From NCBI GenBank assembly GCA_000492175.2, contig CP097573.1, positions 992,001 to 1,056,000 of the forward strand: a stretch of DNA of 64,000 nt, read 5' to 3'. This stretch comes from Firmicutes bacterium ASF500. Its GTDB lineage: Bacteria > Bacillota > Clostridia > Oscillospirales > Oscillospiraceae. The notes below the pieces were generated by a model. It had not been told where the DNA came from. It did not search any database and worked only from the letters and a program-made list of their open reading frames with translations. Both the position numbers and the translations under genes were made by a program. This document shows, piece by piece, positions 34,394-43,585 of this stretch (within the stretch, counting starts at the first letter, position 1; the number at the start of each line of letters is the position of its first letter).

Positions 34394-34837
34394 TCTACGT
34401 TTTTTCTACACTTTGGAGCAAAAACGCTGTTCTACGCCTGAAAATACATTCCCGTTTTTGCTCTGAAACCCTTGATATCAAAGGATTCCTTAGTTCTCAA
34501 AATCTCCCAACTTCTTCTAAAAACCACTTCTACATATGACCTAAATCGTATAGGTTACAAGCCCTGAACCCGTTGATACACTTGACTTTTCGGAGTTTGG
34601 ATAACACCTGTCTACACTTTTTCTACACCCTATTTTTGTCATTCATTTGACTTGAAATCGGAGTGGAACGGGGTGTCAAAGCGGGCTAAAGTCTCTTAAA
34701 ATCTTTTATCTTCACAATAACCCGAACAACTCGAAACCGGAGTGGTTGCCTGAAATTGTTAGCAAAACCGTGGCTATCGGCAGATTTCTTTGAGTATTTT
34801 GCTCCTTTTGTGTTTTTTATCTACGTTTTTTCTACAC
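34394..34837 (+). repeat. 18-bp motif in three spaced copies
   Basis: TCTACGTTTTTTCTACAC at 34394-34411 and 34820-34837, and TCTACACTTTTTCTACAC at 34611-34628, spaced 217 and 209 bases apart. The sequence between copies is not obviously repeated. Confidence 0.6.
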
Positions 34838-35248
34838 ATGGGCAATATTCTGCAAATAATAAGCAGTGGTATCAAAGTGGCCATGACGGGAACAATTTGA
34901 AATCTGGGTGGTCATCAGAGAAGAATCAGAGAAAAGCATTGATATAAACCGGCTTTTAGAAAAAGTCCTTATTTCTATGAATTTTCTATGATTTTTCTTT
35001 ATATTGTCCGTTTATTGTGACAAGCAGGCAGTATGCTGGAAATAAAATGCGGTGGCATCAAAGTAGTCACAACAGGGCTGATTCAAAATCAATTTGGGAT
35101 AATCCCACCCGCCGCACAAACCCCATATAATCGGAACCATTTTCTGATGGGAGATAGTTTTATTTTTGTCAATAGGTCCTTTATCGTACCTTAATCCATA
35201 AAATCGAATTTCTACTGCGTAACAAACGTGAAAAACTGCAACCATAAT

Positions 35249-35296
35249 AAAGGCTGGGCGCGGTAGCCACACTTGGTTGCTACACCCTGCCTTTTT
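35249..35296. terminator. Hairpin downstream of the DUF2971 operon
   Basis: AAAGGC-TGGGCG-CGGTAGC … GCTAC-ACCCTGCCTTTTT forms an imperfect stem about 70 bases beyond the end of the minus-strand operon. Confidence 0.5.
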
Positions 35297-35364
35297 ACTT
35301 TCGCTTAGCAGTCTAAGAGCTTATCTGTGAATAAGATTTGTGCGGATTATTTGCAGATAAACTT

Positions 35365-36561
35365 TTATTTCGGTCTGCGGTACGGCGTGTCGGAACCGCT
35401 TACCTCCACATACTTCATCCAGAATTTTTGATGTACACAGTAGTGCCGGATGGACTCGATGACCTCTTTCTGATTCTGACAGGGAGAAACTTTGATGCTG
35501 CGAATGGGCAGGCGTCCCCCGCACCAGAGCTTGACTCCTGAAAAGAGACGGATGTTTTCCTTCGCATCCGCAGTCAGTATCCGATCAAAGGCTTCAAATA
35601 TCTCCTGCTGGTTTTCCCCTGGCCCAATGATAATCTGAGGCGTCCCTGTCCAGTCTTCTTCACGCACCAGATGGTACGCTGGCTTCTTATCCTTCCCAAT
35701 AAGGGATGCCTCCAAAATGTGGCGCAGTTCCTGCTCACCGTCTTTCTCCAGCCCGTACAGCCGAACTTCCTTCACATGAGTGACGAGCTTCTTCTTACCG
35801 AAGCGGATGGTGATATAGGGCCTTTTTATTCCGTCCAACTCGGCATACTGGACATATTTGTTCAGGGGAAAGGGAGTCTGTCCGCCATGCTCCGACAGCG
35901 TGTTCCGGATCATCAGCCGGTACTCATCCTCCTCGCAAAATCCTGCGTGCTTAATCAGCGGGATCACGGCATCCATAAACTCCTTGCAAGTTTCAGGAGA
36001 CAGCCCGTCCCGAACCTTCAGCTCCTTTAAAAGGCTGGCCTTCAGGTCTTGCTCGGAAATAATCTTATTGGCTTTACGGTTCTTGCCCTCCGCTGCTACA
36101 TACCAGACCGGGTAGAGTTTGACCCTCTGCGGTTCCTGTATGTCATCGGTATCATCGGTGTCATGATCAAAGTAGTAACAGGGCTGTGTCTCGTCAAAGG
36201 CAAAACCAACGCTTACTCCATCGCTGCGGCAGTAGCCCCTCCATTGGCTTAAGATGTCGCTGTCGCCGCAAAAACAGGCGATATAGCAGTCGATATTCTC
36301 GCCGCCTTCGTCCTCGAGCCAGGTTACATACTTCTTCAGCGAACCGTCATCGTCCTGGGCGCACAGATCTTTCAAAATGCGCACTCCCTTTTTGATCTCC
36401 TCGCTGTCGTTGGAAAACTTGGCCTGGGTTGCCCTTAGGGTCTCCGTCTTTAGAATGGCCCACAGAGTCTCCAGAGAAGTGTAGTGGTAATAGGTCCCCG
36501 GCGGAGCTGGAGGTTTGCAGTTCATGTCCAGCCGCTTCATGGGCATGCCTGAGATATACAT
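35365..36561 (-). CDS. DUF2971 family protein, putative effector
   Basis: 398 residues from MYISGMPMKRLD, chosen because AGGGGAG lies 8 bases upstream inside the overlap with the receiver gene; a start 18 bases earlier is possible. The DUF2971 pattern is clear: YHYTSLETLWAILKTETLRA (about 24-43), then KFSNDSEE, the core CFCGDSDILSQWRGYCRSDG (about 95-114) followed by VSVGFAF, and the acidic FCEEDEYRLMIR near 225. These conserved Tyr-His, Trp-Arg-Gly and Glu-x-Glu positions look like an enzyme active site. An ADP-ribosyltransferase-like role has been considered for comparable proteins, but it is not established here. As last gene of the four-gene operon it is the likely output. Confidence 0.72.
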   Translation of the reverse strand: MYISGMPMKRLDMNCKPPAPPGTYYHYTSLETLWAILKTETLRATQAKFSNDSEEIKKGVRILKDLCAQDDDGSLKKYVTWLEDEGGENIDCYIACFCGDSDILSQWRGYCRSDGVSVGFAFDETQPCYYFDHDTDDTDDIQEPQRVKLYPVWYVAAEGKNRKANKIISEQDLKASLLKELKVRDGLSPETCKEFMDAVIPLIKHAGFCEEDEYRLMIRNTLSEHGGQTPFPLNKYVQYAELDGIKRPYITIRFGKKKLVTHVKEVRLYGLEKDGEQELRHILEASLIGKDKKPAYHLVREEDWTGTPQIIIGPGENQQEIFEAFDRILTADAKENIRLFSGVKLWCGGRLPIRSIKVSPCQNQKEVIESIRHYCVHQKFWMKYVEVSGSDTPYRRPK

Positions 36562-36575
36562 CGCTGCTCTCCCCT

Positions 36576-37262
36576 TCATTTCAAATCACTGATAAATTTC
36601 CTGTACCCATCGGGTAGTTTCAGCGGCACACTGCCTGTTTTCTGTGATTCAGCCACACCGAAATCCGGATCTGTAACGTCATATCCATTTAGGCACCAAG
36701 AGATATTTTCAAACTGGGCGCATTCTTTGGGAAAATAGTTCCGGCCCGATTCACCCCGCTTACAGCTCAATTCATCCTTGCAGCTCAATTCATCCAGCAC
36801 CATCTCCACCACGCCGATGCTGGCATCCGACCGGGAATAAATGATATGAAAAAACTTATCTGGGTTGAGATTGTCACAACCCGGGATCGGCTTTCCATTT
36901 TTGGCTCGAAGCAGCTCGGCGTACAGCTCGCAGCTGTATTCGTGGTCTGCCCGGTACTGTTCAATGGAGGGCGCACTGATTTTTTGGGTATTGAGCAGCA
37001 CGTCAATAAGAATCAGCACGGTTTCCTCCGACTGCTCATCCAGGAACTGGAACACTTTGGAAAAGACAGCCTCTTTTTTTCCTGTCAGGATAGCGCGAGC
37101 ATGGTCGTCCTGCAGGCTGCTCAGAGGGCTCAGCTTCAGAGGGCCCTGGGGGGAGAAGCAGAATGTGTTCTCCGGAGTAAACTGCGAATTGATCTCATGG
37201 AGATACCTCTGGATCATCCGGACCATTCTCACGTGATCCTCAACAATCAGCAACTTAGCCAT
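36576..37262 (-). CDS. Atypical response-regulator receiver protein
   Basis: 228 residues. The receiver begins MAKLLIVEDHVRMV with the acidic pair Glu8-Asp9. The probable phospho-acceptor Asp87 is in TVLILIDVLL, about 34 residues later than in standard receivers because of an insertion (about 25-75). IIYSRSD (about 140-146) corresponds to the switch Ser/Thr strand. There is no DNA-binding domain. An 18-base tandem duplication gives the repeated DELSCKDELSCK near 157-168. The ATG overlaps the stop of the kinase-like gene by eight bases (37255-37262), and its own stop precedes the DUF2971 start, so this links kinase to effector. Confidence 0.72.
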   Translation of the reverse strand: MAKLLIVEDHVRMVRMIQRYLHEINSQFTPENTFCFSPQGPLKLSPLSSLQDDHARAILTGKKEAVFSKVFQFLDEQSEETVLILIDVLLNTQKISAPSIEQYRADHEYSCELYAELLRAKNGKPIPGCDNLNPDKFFHIIYSRSDASIGVVEMVLDELSCKDELSCKRGESGRNYFPKECAQFENISWCLNGYDVTDPDFGVAESQKTGSVPLKLPDGYRKFISDLK

Positions 37263-38784
37263 TTTCTGTATTCTCCTCTTTCTTTGACTGTATTATGGGC
37301 AGTTTGATGGTAAAATATGTTTTCCCATTCTTGCAGGAGTAACTCGCCATCAGCTTCCCGGCCCAGCGCATGCAGTGGGCGATACATCCTAGGGAGAACC
37401 CCTTGGGGATGGATGTCTCCACATGGTCGAATTCAATGGACTGCTTTAGCTTATAGTTCTTCTCCCTGCACCAGAGCTCCGGATTGTCCGAACTGTTTGT
37501 GACCTGGTTTTGGAATACCAGATATCCAGGCGGGGTGGGGCAGTCCTCAATATAGATTTCCGCACACTCGCCCTTTGCCCCGTGAGTCTCGATATTGCAG
37601 AGGATGTCCACCAGAAAGGCCCGTAGATATTTGCTCCGAAAGGTAATATACTTATCCGCAGGTATACCGGTATAGCTGCTTTTGCCGTCCTGACTCTGGA
37701 TTGAGTTGTGTGCCCCGTACAGCAGAGCATTGTTGATGTCCTCTGCTGTCTGTCCGTTGCCGAAGCGCAACTTAAGGTTCCCAAAATCTTTTTCCGAAAA
37801 CCGAATCAGGTTGCCGACCTTATAATAGGCACCTCCATCGCCGCTCTCAATATTATCAGCTGATCTGAATCGCTCCTGCCCATCACTAATGACCGCCCGA
37901 AAATACATGGCAATCAGGATATTGTAAGTAAGTTTAAGCAGTTGGCTGCTGTCCTCTGGCTTGGAGGTTGCAGGACCGAACAGGATATCGAGGATATCCT
38001 CGTTATCTTTCGCGGAACGCTGGTTGATAAGCCGGTTGACACCGGAGCTGTCAGTATGTGCGCCGGCCTTTTCGATTGACAGCCAGCCGATGCGCCAGGC
38101 CTCCTCTGCGCGTTTTCCAAATAGATTGCCGCTGAAATCCTTTTCAATGCGCTGTTTCAGATCGTGGCGAAAGGACAAAAACCCTTGGAGGTGCTTTAGC
38201 ACCTCCATCAGATCCCTGCTCTGCTCCTCCGGGTAAAAAAAGGCGAAGAAAATACATCTGGTCTCATCGCTGCACAGGCGGTCGGTGTAATCCAGCCTGG
38301 CATAGGCGATGGTACAGGGCTGACGCACATAGTTTTGAACGGCCAGGTCCTTCTGCTCCCTGCCCACCAAGACTACACGGGCCGTATCCTTCACGTCCAG
38401 CAGCATCTGGCTGAAGGGGCGATCCATATGGGAATCGTGGTTGCAGTAGAACTCCAGAAGTTCGGAGCGCAAAATGTCAATCTGTTCCTGCTCCTCATCC
38501 TGGGAGCTGGTCAGCACCGTGATGCTCTGCTCTGGCTTCCCTGTCAGGTCATTCTGGGCCTTGGTCTGGAACATGACTGCTTTTTTTCCTCCCATAAGTT
38601 CCCGGAAGGAGTTGAGTAGGCTGCTGTAATCCTCCGTCTCGATTCGTTTTCGAAAGGTTCCAACCTTGTCCGCCAAGCCAGATTGTTCTTCCCTCCAATG
38701 TTCGAGAAATGCAACCCGGGTCTCGTCACAAACTGCCTCCAGATACATGGAGGCGAAAAACTCAATCTTCTTCAAGTGTTTCAC
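37255..38784 (-). CDS. Histidine-kinase-like protein
   Basis: 509 residues from GTG at 38784, with GGAGAGG upstream; it overlaps the preceding gene by 23 bases. The N-terminal ~200 residues look like a GAF/PAS-type soluble sensor with no membrane helix. The candidate phospho-acceptor helix is FLSFRHDLKQRIEKDF (about 202-217). A GHKL-like ATPase domain (about 385-497) has an N-box variant DILCNIETHGA and a G-box variant KGFSLGCIAHCMRWAG, ending in TYFTIKLP. The N-box lacks the usual second Asn, so activity may be weak or altered. It is soluble, unlike most sensor kinases, and sits between the giant GHKL/PRTase gene and the receiver. Confidence 0.7.
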   Translation of the reverse strand: MKHLKKIEFFASMYLEAVCDETRVAFLEHWREEQSGLADKVGTFRKRIETEDYSSLLNSFRELMGGKKAVMFQTKAQNDLTGKPEQSITVLTSSQDEEQEQIDILRSELLEFYCNHDSHMDRPFSQMLLDVKDTARVVLVGREQKDLAVQNYVRQPCTIAYARLDYTDRLCSDETRCIFFAFFYPEEQSRDLMEVLKHLQGFLSFRHDLKQRIEKDFSGNLFGKRAEEAWRIGWLSIEKAGAHTDSSGVNRLINQRSAKDNEDILDILFGPATSKPEDSSQLLKLTYNILIAMYFRAVISDGQERFRSADNIESGDGGAYYKVGNLIRFSEKDFGNLKLRFGNGQTAEDINNALLYGAHNSIQSQDGKSSYTGIPADKYITFRSKYLRAFLVDILCNIETHGAKGECAEIYIEDCPTPPGYLVFQNQVTNSSDNPELWCREKNYKLKQSIEFDHVETSIPKGFSLGCIAHCMRWAGKLMASYSCKNGKTYFTIKLPIIQSKKEENTENG

Positions 38785-41700
38785 CGCCCCTCTCCAATTC
38801 GTTCCGGATGCACTGTTCCAGGACAAGCTGTAGCTCCTCCACCCGAGATGCGCAGTCCTGGGTGATGAAGAGCATCTTTTTGATCTGGATGCACAGGAAC
38901 TCTGAGAATGACTCCACGCTTTTGCTGCTCGCTGCCTTGGCTTTCTCCTCCAGCTCCAGCCCCTTCTCCAAGCAGGCCGTCAATTGTTCCTTGCGGCAGA
39001 ACACGGTGGAGCCCATGGTGCAGAGCCTGGCAATGACGATCCGGTACAGGGCGTAGGCTAGGGTTGGGTGGTCCAGATCCTGAACCAAAGTGTGAACCGT
39101 CTGGCAGAGCGCCCTATCCGGGACCTCGTCGTCCTCGATAAAGACGGAAAAGATGGACAGCAAAAGCTGAAAGGCCACAGGCTGAACCATTTCCTGGAGC
39201 ACCACATGCTCTCTAGAGATAATTTTCAAGTAAGAGATCAAGTATTCCACCCGCTCCTCCGGCCGCACCAGTCGGCACAGGTGGCTATTGATCTCGTTCT
39301 CCAGAACCTCACGTGCGTTTTCCGTTGTCATGCCGCCGTCCTTCAGCAGTGCCCAGACTGCCTCCGAACATTGCAAACGGCGCAGACCTCTCGTCTGGTA
39401 TAGTTCATCGTCCTGGTGCTCATTGTCCTTTTTGATTTTGTCGGCCTTGGCATCAGACAGTTTTTTTAAACCATGATATTTCGTTTTTTCTCGCCAGTGC
39501 TTCTCCACATAGGTCAGCGATGACTCTTTCTCCAGAGTCTGGATGCGCACCACCTTGTTACAAATGGGACAGGAGTCGCCATAAGAACGGATAGCGGGCG
39601 TGTTCAATTCGATAAAGGTATAGACGGGTAACACCAAACAGCCATTTTCGTCCTTTCTCAGGCTTGACTGCGAAAAATAGTTGCACATTGTCCGCTTGGA
39701 GTTCCGGTTCACCAGCAGGATGATCCCCTTAAACAGGTTGACCGAAATACCGGAGGCCTCCCCGCAGGCCCCCCTGGCGAACTCCCCCAGCATGCTGGAA
39801 ATCAGCGACTTGGCACGGCTGAACGTGCTGCCGGTCAAAATGATGTCGTCCACAAAATAGAAGTTCAATTCCAGGTCCACGCTTCCTCCGTCTTGACGCA
39901 ACATTTCCAGTGCGGAGAGGTAATTCTGAAATTTAGCCACAAAGCTATCCCGGAACTCCTTCTTCACATCGAAGTTAATGATATATGCCTCGCCACCAAA
40001 CACCCGGTCATTTACGGCGGCCACTAAGGACTCGTTGCTAAAGTGCAGCGGGGAGACAATAATATTGATCTGGTCTGTTCCTTTTTTCTGTACATCTTCT
40101 ACCTCCTTTTTCCGGATTTCCTGGAACCAGGCATTGAGTTTCTTATCGTCCCTTTGCAGGTAATCATTGAGCAGCGCTGCCGTTCGGATATAAAACTGAT
40201 AATGATTTTCCCCCCGGTTCAGATGGCTGTAATAGAGGTGCTGTGCACTGCCTGGGTTCTGAAGAAAGGACCGGGTGTAATTTCCATCCTGCTTGAACCT
40301 GATTTTTGACTCCGCCCTTTGCTTCGGTTTAATCAGAATCATGGGCACTGTTGAAGTTTCGTTTGTCTGGATCAGCGGCCGCTCGTCCAGGTAGGAACTT
40401 GCCCGCAGACAGTAGCGACACTCCTTAGTCGGAAACCATTTAGTCGGGATTTCCACCAGATAGCTGCACGCCTTGTCGGTCAGAAAATCCAACTCTGCAG
40501 TCTGGCAGGAAACAGTATGCTTCTCCCGGTTGACCTGGAGCCGCTTCTCATCGGATATCTGAACAATCACCATTCCTTTCCTGTAAGCTCGATCCAGCAA
40601 CTCTTTTTTTCCCTTCTCCTGAAAGGCATGCTCTAGCTGGGTGTTCATCTTCCGGCTGATGGTGGTCAGTGTTGTCCCGATTCCATAGAGATAAACGACG
40701 CAAAGATTTTGAACGGCAGTGTTCAGCATCTGATCCACATAGCGCACCTGCTGCTTGCTGAGCTCTGCGGCGGTAATGTACTTCGGGTTTTCAAAAACGG
40801 CATAATAGACCCTGCGTCTCTTCACTCGCAGCTTCTGGGCCGCAGCAAACAGCATCTGCTCCGAGTAGGTCTCATAGCCGTACAGAAGGATGTCCATTTT
40901 GGGGGTAATCTTCTTGTCGGCCAGGACCGTCTCGCAGATATAGTGGGCAAAGATCTGATACCAGTACAAATTGGAAAAGAGGAGCTGGCCCTCAAAAAAA
41001 GTATTCAAATGTACGCTGCCCACCCGTACGTGGACATCCCGCAGACAGCATCCCAGATCGTCACCGTGGATGTCATTTTGCAGTACAGTCTCCAGATTTT
41101 TATGATACCACTTGTTGTGCGGGGATAAAATGACCCCCTTCCCGTCCTGGGACTGCTCCATCCGACTCAGCAATTCAAAGGGGAAAGCCTCAATCTCCTC
41201 CTCATCCCCGGCAGCCATCTCTTCCCTGCCTGCAATGTGGGCCAGGAGATCTGATATCCTGAGTAAGGTGCCCGTCACCAGTTGCCGGCTCTTACAGTAA
41301 TCGGAAATGACACTCAGCCTGACTCCAGCAAACATCACCTCTACCTGATAGTTCTCCGACACTACATACAGTCGGCACCCCCGCATCAGCCGGTTTCCCT
41401 CACTGCGGTGGTAGAAGAGAGCGAACTGCCGGATAAACTGCATCAACCTACTCTCCGAGAGGCCATAAAGCACCAAGTACAGCCACTCCTGCTTATCATC
41501 ACGCCGTCCCGCCCTCACCTTTAGCTCAGCGATAACCTGCAAAATGACCTTTGCCACAATTTCCGTGCGGCCAAACACCTGCTCCGCTATGTCAGAAAGG
41601 TAGAAGTAAAAAACGCTGTTTTTAATCTTTTCCGGCCCCTCCGCCAGCAGCCTGTCTGCCAGATCCTGGGCCGACACTTTGACCACCTGCTCCTTCATCT

Positions 41701-43291
41701 GCTGGTATCCAAGCGCATCCGCATTTACTGCAGTGCGAACCACATTGGATAGAGGATCGTTAAAATGGTTCAAAAGTCCTTCTTCAAATACCACCTTTCT
41801 GGACGCGGCAGGCACGATGTACTTCGGCTTCAACAGAACCGAGGGATGTCTCGACTGTTCCCGCTTCTCAAACAGCCTCTTGTCCAGTGGGAGCAGGATG
41901 TCATACTCGCTCCCTGGGATATGCGGGACATCCCGCTCCATACCCTTGTATTGGATACTCTCAGAATCCCGTACGTACCAATCCTCGGCAGACACGGTCC
42001 TCCGCATGCTGCTCTTGACCGTAAAGCAACCCCCGTATTGATTAACTATATTGTGGAACACCGCCAGCCCATAGTGGTGGATAATTTGTTCCGAGTCGTT
42101 TAAATACCTCTCATACGCCTCAACGGTCCGCTGGTACTCCTCCTGTGGAACGCCATTGGGCATTTCCGGCTCCATAAAAATATGAGAGAAAGTTAACCCA
42201 TTTACCCCGGACTTCCCCTTGATATTGTCTAAAATACTGCCTCGTGAGAAGTCAACAAGGGAGATTCGCATATACCAGCGGGCGCTACCCTGATTCTTTG
42301 CCTGGAACACATCCTCAATCTTGCCCCAGTTATCATTGATCCGGACACTAAGTACGCCGCCCTCCGTATGGCTGACAATATTCTCCGCCACCTGCAAGAT
42401 GCAGTCGCCGAAGTCGCGGCAGATTTCCAAAAGTTTCTCCGCATCGCGCTGGCCTGGCCGTTTTTTCTGCCCCAATATTTTTTTACACAGTAGGGCAAAC
42501 AGCAGTTGGGAGATTCCTGGGGTGCTGTAGAGTTGCTCCGAAATTTCGATCTCTGAGAGCATTCCGTTGAGCCAGTACGAAAAATAGCGCCCCAGACAAA
42601 AGGCGTACTGCTCCTGCACTGTTTTATTACAAAGCTCTTTCTCCTGGGCAAAATTCAGCCGGTTGGCATGCTCATGGCAGGTCTGAAGGGCCGTTTTCAG
42701 ACTCTCTATGTCCTTAAAAAGGGGGTTTTCCAAAACCCTATAGAGCTCGCTGCTGCGCTTGGGCAGATACATAGCTGGCAGCCACTCCGAGGAAAGTGAA
42801 AAGTTCTGTAGTAACTTTTTTTCCCTTCCCCCGGCCCCACGCCGCCATAATTCCACCGGAGCCTGGGACAGGGTCTGCAAAAAGAAATAGCTACCCACCT
42901 TATGATAATAGGTGTCCGGACAGTCAATATACGCCCGATCCTGCTTCCGCAACAGCTTATTTATAATAAGGAAAAAATAACGGTAGGTAAAAATGTCCAG
43001 GCCGGCATCATCTTCAATTGTAACGGTCAGGACAATCTGGGTCCGTTCCAAGTCGCCCAGCCCAAAGCGGAGAAATCGCTTCACCTCGGAAAGGATGGCC
43101 TCAGGACTGGAAGGGACATGCCGCTGGTATCCCTCCCCTAACTCTTGTAAGCAGAACGTAAAGGAGGGGACCCAGTCCGATCCAGCCTGGAAGCCATGTT
43201 CCTTATGAAGGACCGCATCCAAAAAGTTGAAAGTGTCAATTAGTTCACGTTCGCTACAATTACATTCGATATGGGCCCTGTAGCTGTTCAT
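38762..43291 (-). CDS. Giant GHKL-ATPase / tandem PRTase-like protein
   Basis: 1509 residues, AAGGAG before the ATG. Residues ~290-470 form a GHKL ATPase domain: N-box LQVAENIVSHTEGG, G1-like VDFSRGSI and G2-like HHYGLAVFHNIVNQYGG. At ~745-890 lies a phosphoribosyltransferase-like fold (VHLNTFFEGQLLFSN, MDILLYGYETYSEQM, and the PRPP-loop-like VVYLYGIGTTLTT). At ~1070-1200 a second one carries the full PRPP signature NFYFVDDIILTGSTFSRAKS. CxxC pairs (ECRYC near 957 and SCPIC near 1240) could bind zinc. The C-terminal ~200 residues are helical. It is the first and largest gene of the four-gene operon. The combination suggests a nucleotide- or nucleic-acid-sensing switch with a modified-nucleotide enzyme. 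I know no described protein with this exact layout. Confidence 0.72.
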   Translation of the reverse strand: MNSYRAHIECNCSERELIDTFNFLDAVLHKEHGFQAGSDWVPSFTFCLQELGEGYQRHVPSSPEAILSEVKRFLRFGLGDLERTQIVLTVTIEDDAGLDIFTYRYFFLIINKLLRKQDRAYIDCPDTYYHKVGSYFFLQTLSQAPVELWRRGAGGREKKLLQNFSLSSEWLPAMYLPKRSSELYRVLENPLFKDIESLKTALQTCHEHANRLNFAQEKELCNKTVQEQYAFCLGRYFSYWLNGMLSEIEISEQLYSTPGISQLLFALLCKKILGQKKRPGQRDAEKLLEICRDFGDCILQVAENIVSHTEGGVLSVRINDNWGKIEDVFQAKNQGSARWYMRISLVDFSRGSILDNIKGKSGVNGLTFSHIFMEPEMPNGVPQEEYQRTVEAYERYLNDSEQIIHHYGLAVFHNIVNQYGGCFTVKSSMRRTVSAEDWYVRDSESIQYKGMERDVPHIPGSEYDILLPLDKRLFEKREQSRHPSVLLKPKYIVPAASRKVVFEEGLLNHFNDPLSNVVRTAVNADALGYQQMKEQVVKVSAQDLADRLLAEGPEKIKNSVFYFYLSDIAEQVFGRTEIVAKVILQVIAELKVRAGRRDDKQEWLYLVLYGLSESRLMQFIRQFALFYHRSEGNRLMRGCRLYVVSENYQVEVMFAGVRLSVISDYCKSRQLVTGTLLRISDLLAHIAGREEMAAGDEEEIEAFPFELLSRMEQSQDGKGVILSPHNKWYHKNLETVLQNDIHGDDLGCCLRDVHVRVGSVHLNTFFEGQLLFSNLYWYQIFAHYICETVLADKKITPKMDILLYGYETYSEQMLFAAAQKLRVKRRRVYYAVFENPKYITAAELSKQQVRYVDQMLNTAVQNLCVVYLYGIGTTLTTISRKMNTQLEHAFQEKGKKELLDRAYRKGMVIVQISDEKRLQVNREKHTVSCQTAELDFLTDKACSYLVEIPTKWFPTKECRYCLRASSYLDERPLIQTNETSTVPMILIKPKQRAESKIRFKQDGNYTRSFLQNPGSAQHLYYSHLNRGENHYQFYIRTAALLNDYLQRDDKKLNAWFQEIRKKEVEDVQKKGTDQINIIVSPLHFSNESLVAAVNDRVFGGEAYIINFDVKKEFRDSFVAKFQNYLSALEMLRQDGGSVDLELNFYFVDDIILTGSTFSRAKSLISSMLGEFARGACGEASGISVNLFKGIILLVNRNSKRTMCNYFSQSSLRKDENGCLVLPVYTFIELNTPAIRSYGDSCPICNKVVRIQTLEKESSLTYVEKHWREKTKYHGLKKLSDAKADKIKKDNEHQDDELYQTRGLRRLQCSEAVWALLKDGGMTTENAREVLENEINSHLCRLVRPEERVEYLISYLKIISREHVVLQEMVQPVAFQLLLSIFSVFIEDDEVPDRALCQTVHTLVQDLDHPTLAYALYRIVIARLCTMGSTVFCRKEQLTACLEKGLELEEKAKAASSKSVESFSEFLCIQIKKMLFITQDCASRVEELQLVLEQCIRNELERGGETLEED

Positions 43292-43361
43292 TCCACCTCA
43301 GCTCCTTTGTATATTGGTTCTCCTTCGTTTCGAGGACGCTGCGGTCCTTGGACGTAGGAAT

Positions 43362-43390
43362 AGTATACCATAACATGGATTTTTTTCCAA
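43362..43390 (-). promoter_or_regulatory. Promoter of the four-gene operon
   Basis: Minus strand: TTGGAA (43385-43390), a 17-base spacer and TATACT (43362-43367), with TG nearby upstream of the -10. It is 71 bases before the start of the giant gene, within the 294-base gap 43292-43585, where no convincing gene is seen. Confidence 0.65.
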
Positions 43391-43585
43391 CACATTATTT
43401 TGTATTAAACGATCTGTTTAATCTAAACGGACTGTTACCAGGAAATATGGACCGTGTTCTAGAAATTATGGATAACTTTTTTAGATGTATGTTAGCGACA
43501 CCGTCAAACGGTTTCGTACCAATATGGACAGTACGCATAAAGAACATTTCAGGAATATGGTAGGCAACCGCATGATGCAGTAGCG

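Larger units (their letters stand above)
33623..35364. other. 1.7-kb gene-free, degraded region
   Basis: No intact gene was found. Broken plus-strand frames at 33715-34100 do not resemble anything I know. Bases 34101-34315 read YFRQLAQIAGYKLNFSVVDS, which recalls the C-terminal part of Fic-family proteins, without a start (weak). Copy 2 of the hairpin repeat, three copies of an 18-bp T-rich motif and a diverged direct repeat (about 34840-34905 and 35027-35092) follow. The pattern is that of accumulated mobile-element debris between two cargo modules. Confidence 0.45.

Noticed and set aside
34394..34837. Spaced 18-bp motifs as a CRISPR array
   Set aside because: Only three short, imperfect copies with spacers over 190 bases and no cas genes.
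43348..43563. 71-residue plus-strand frame before the recombinase fragment
   Set aside because: No ribosome site, and it overlaps the promoter of the opposite operon.
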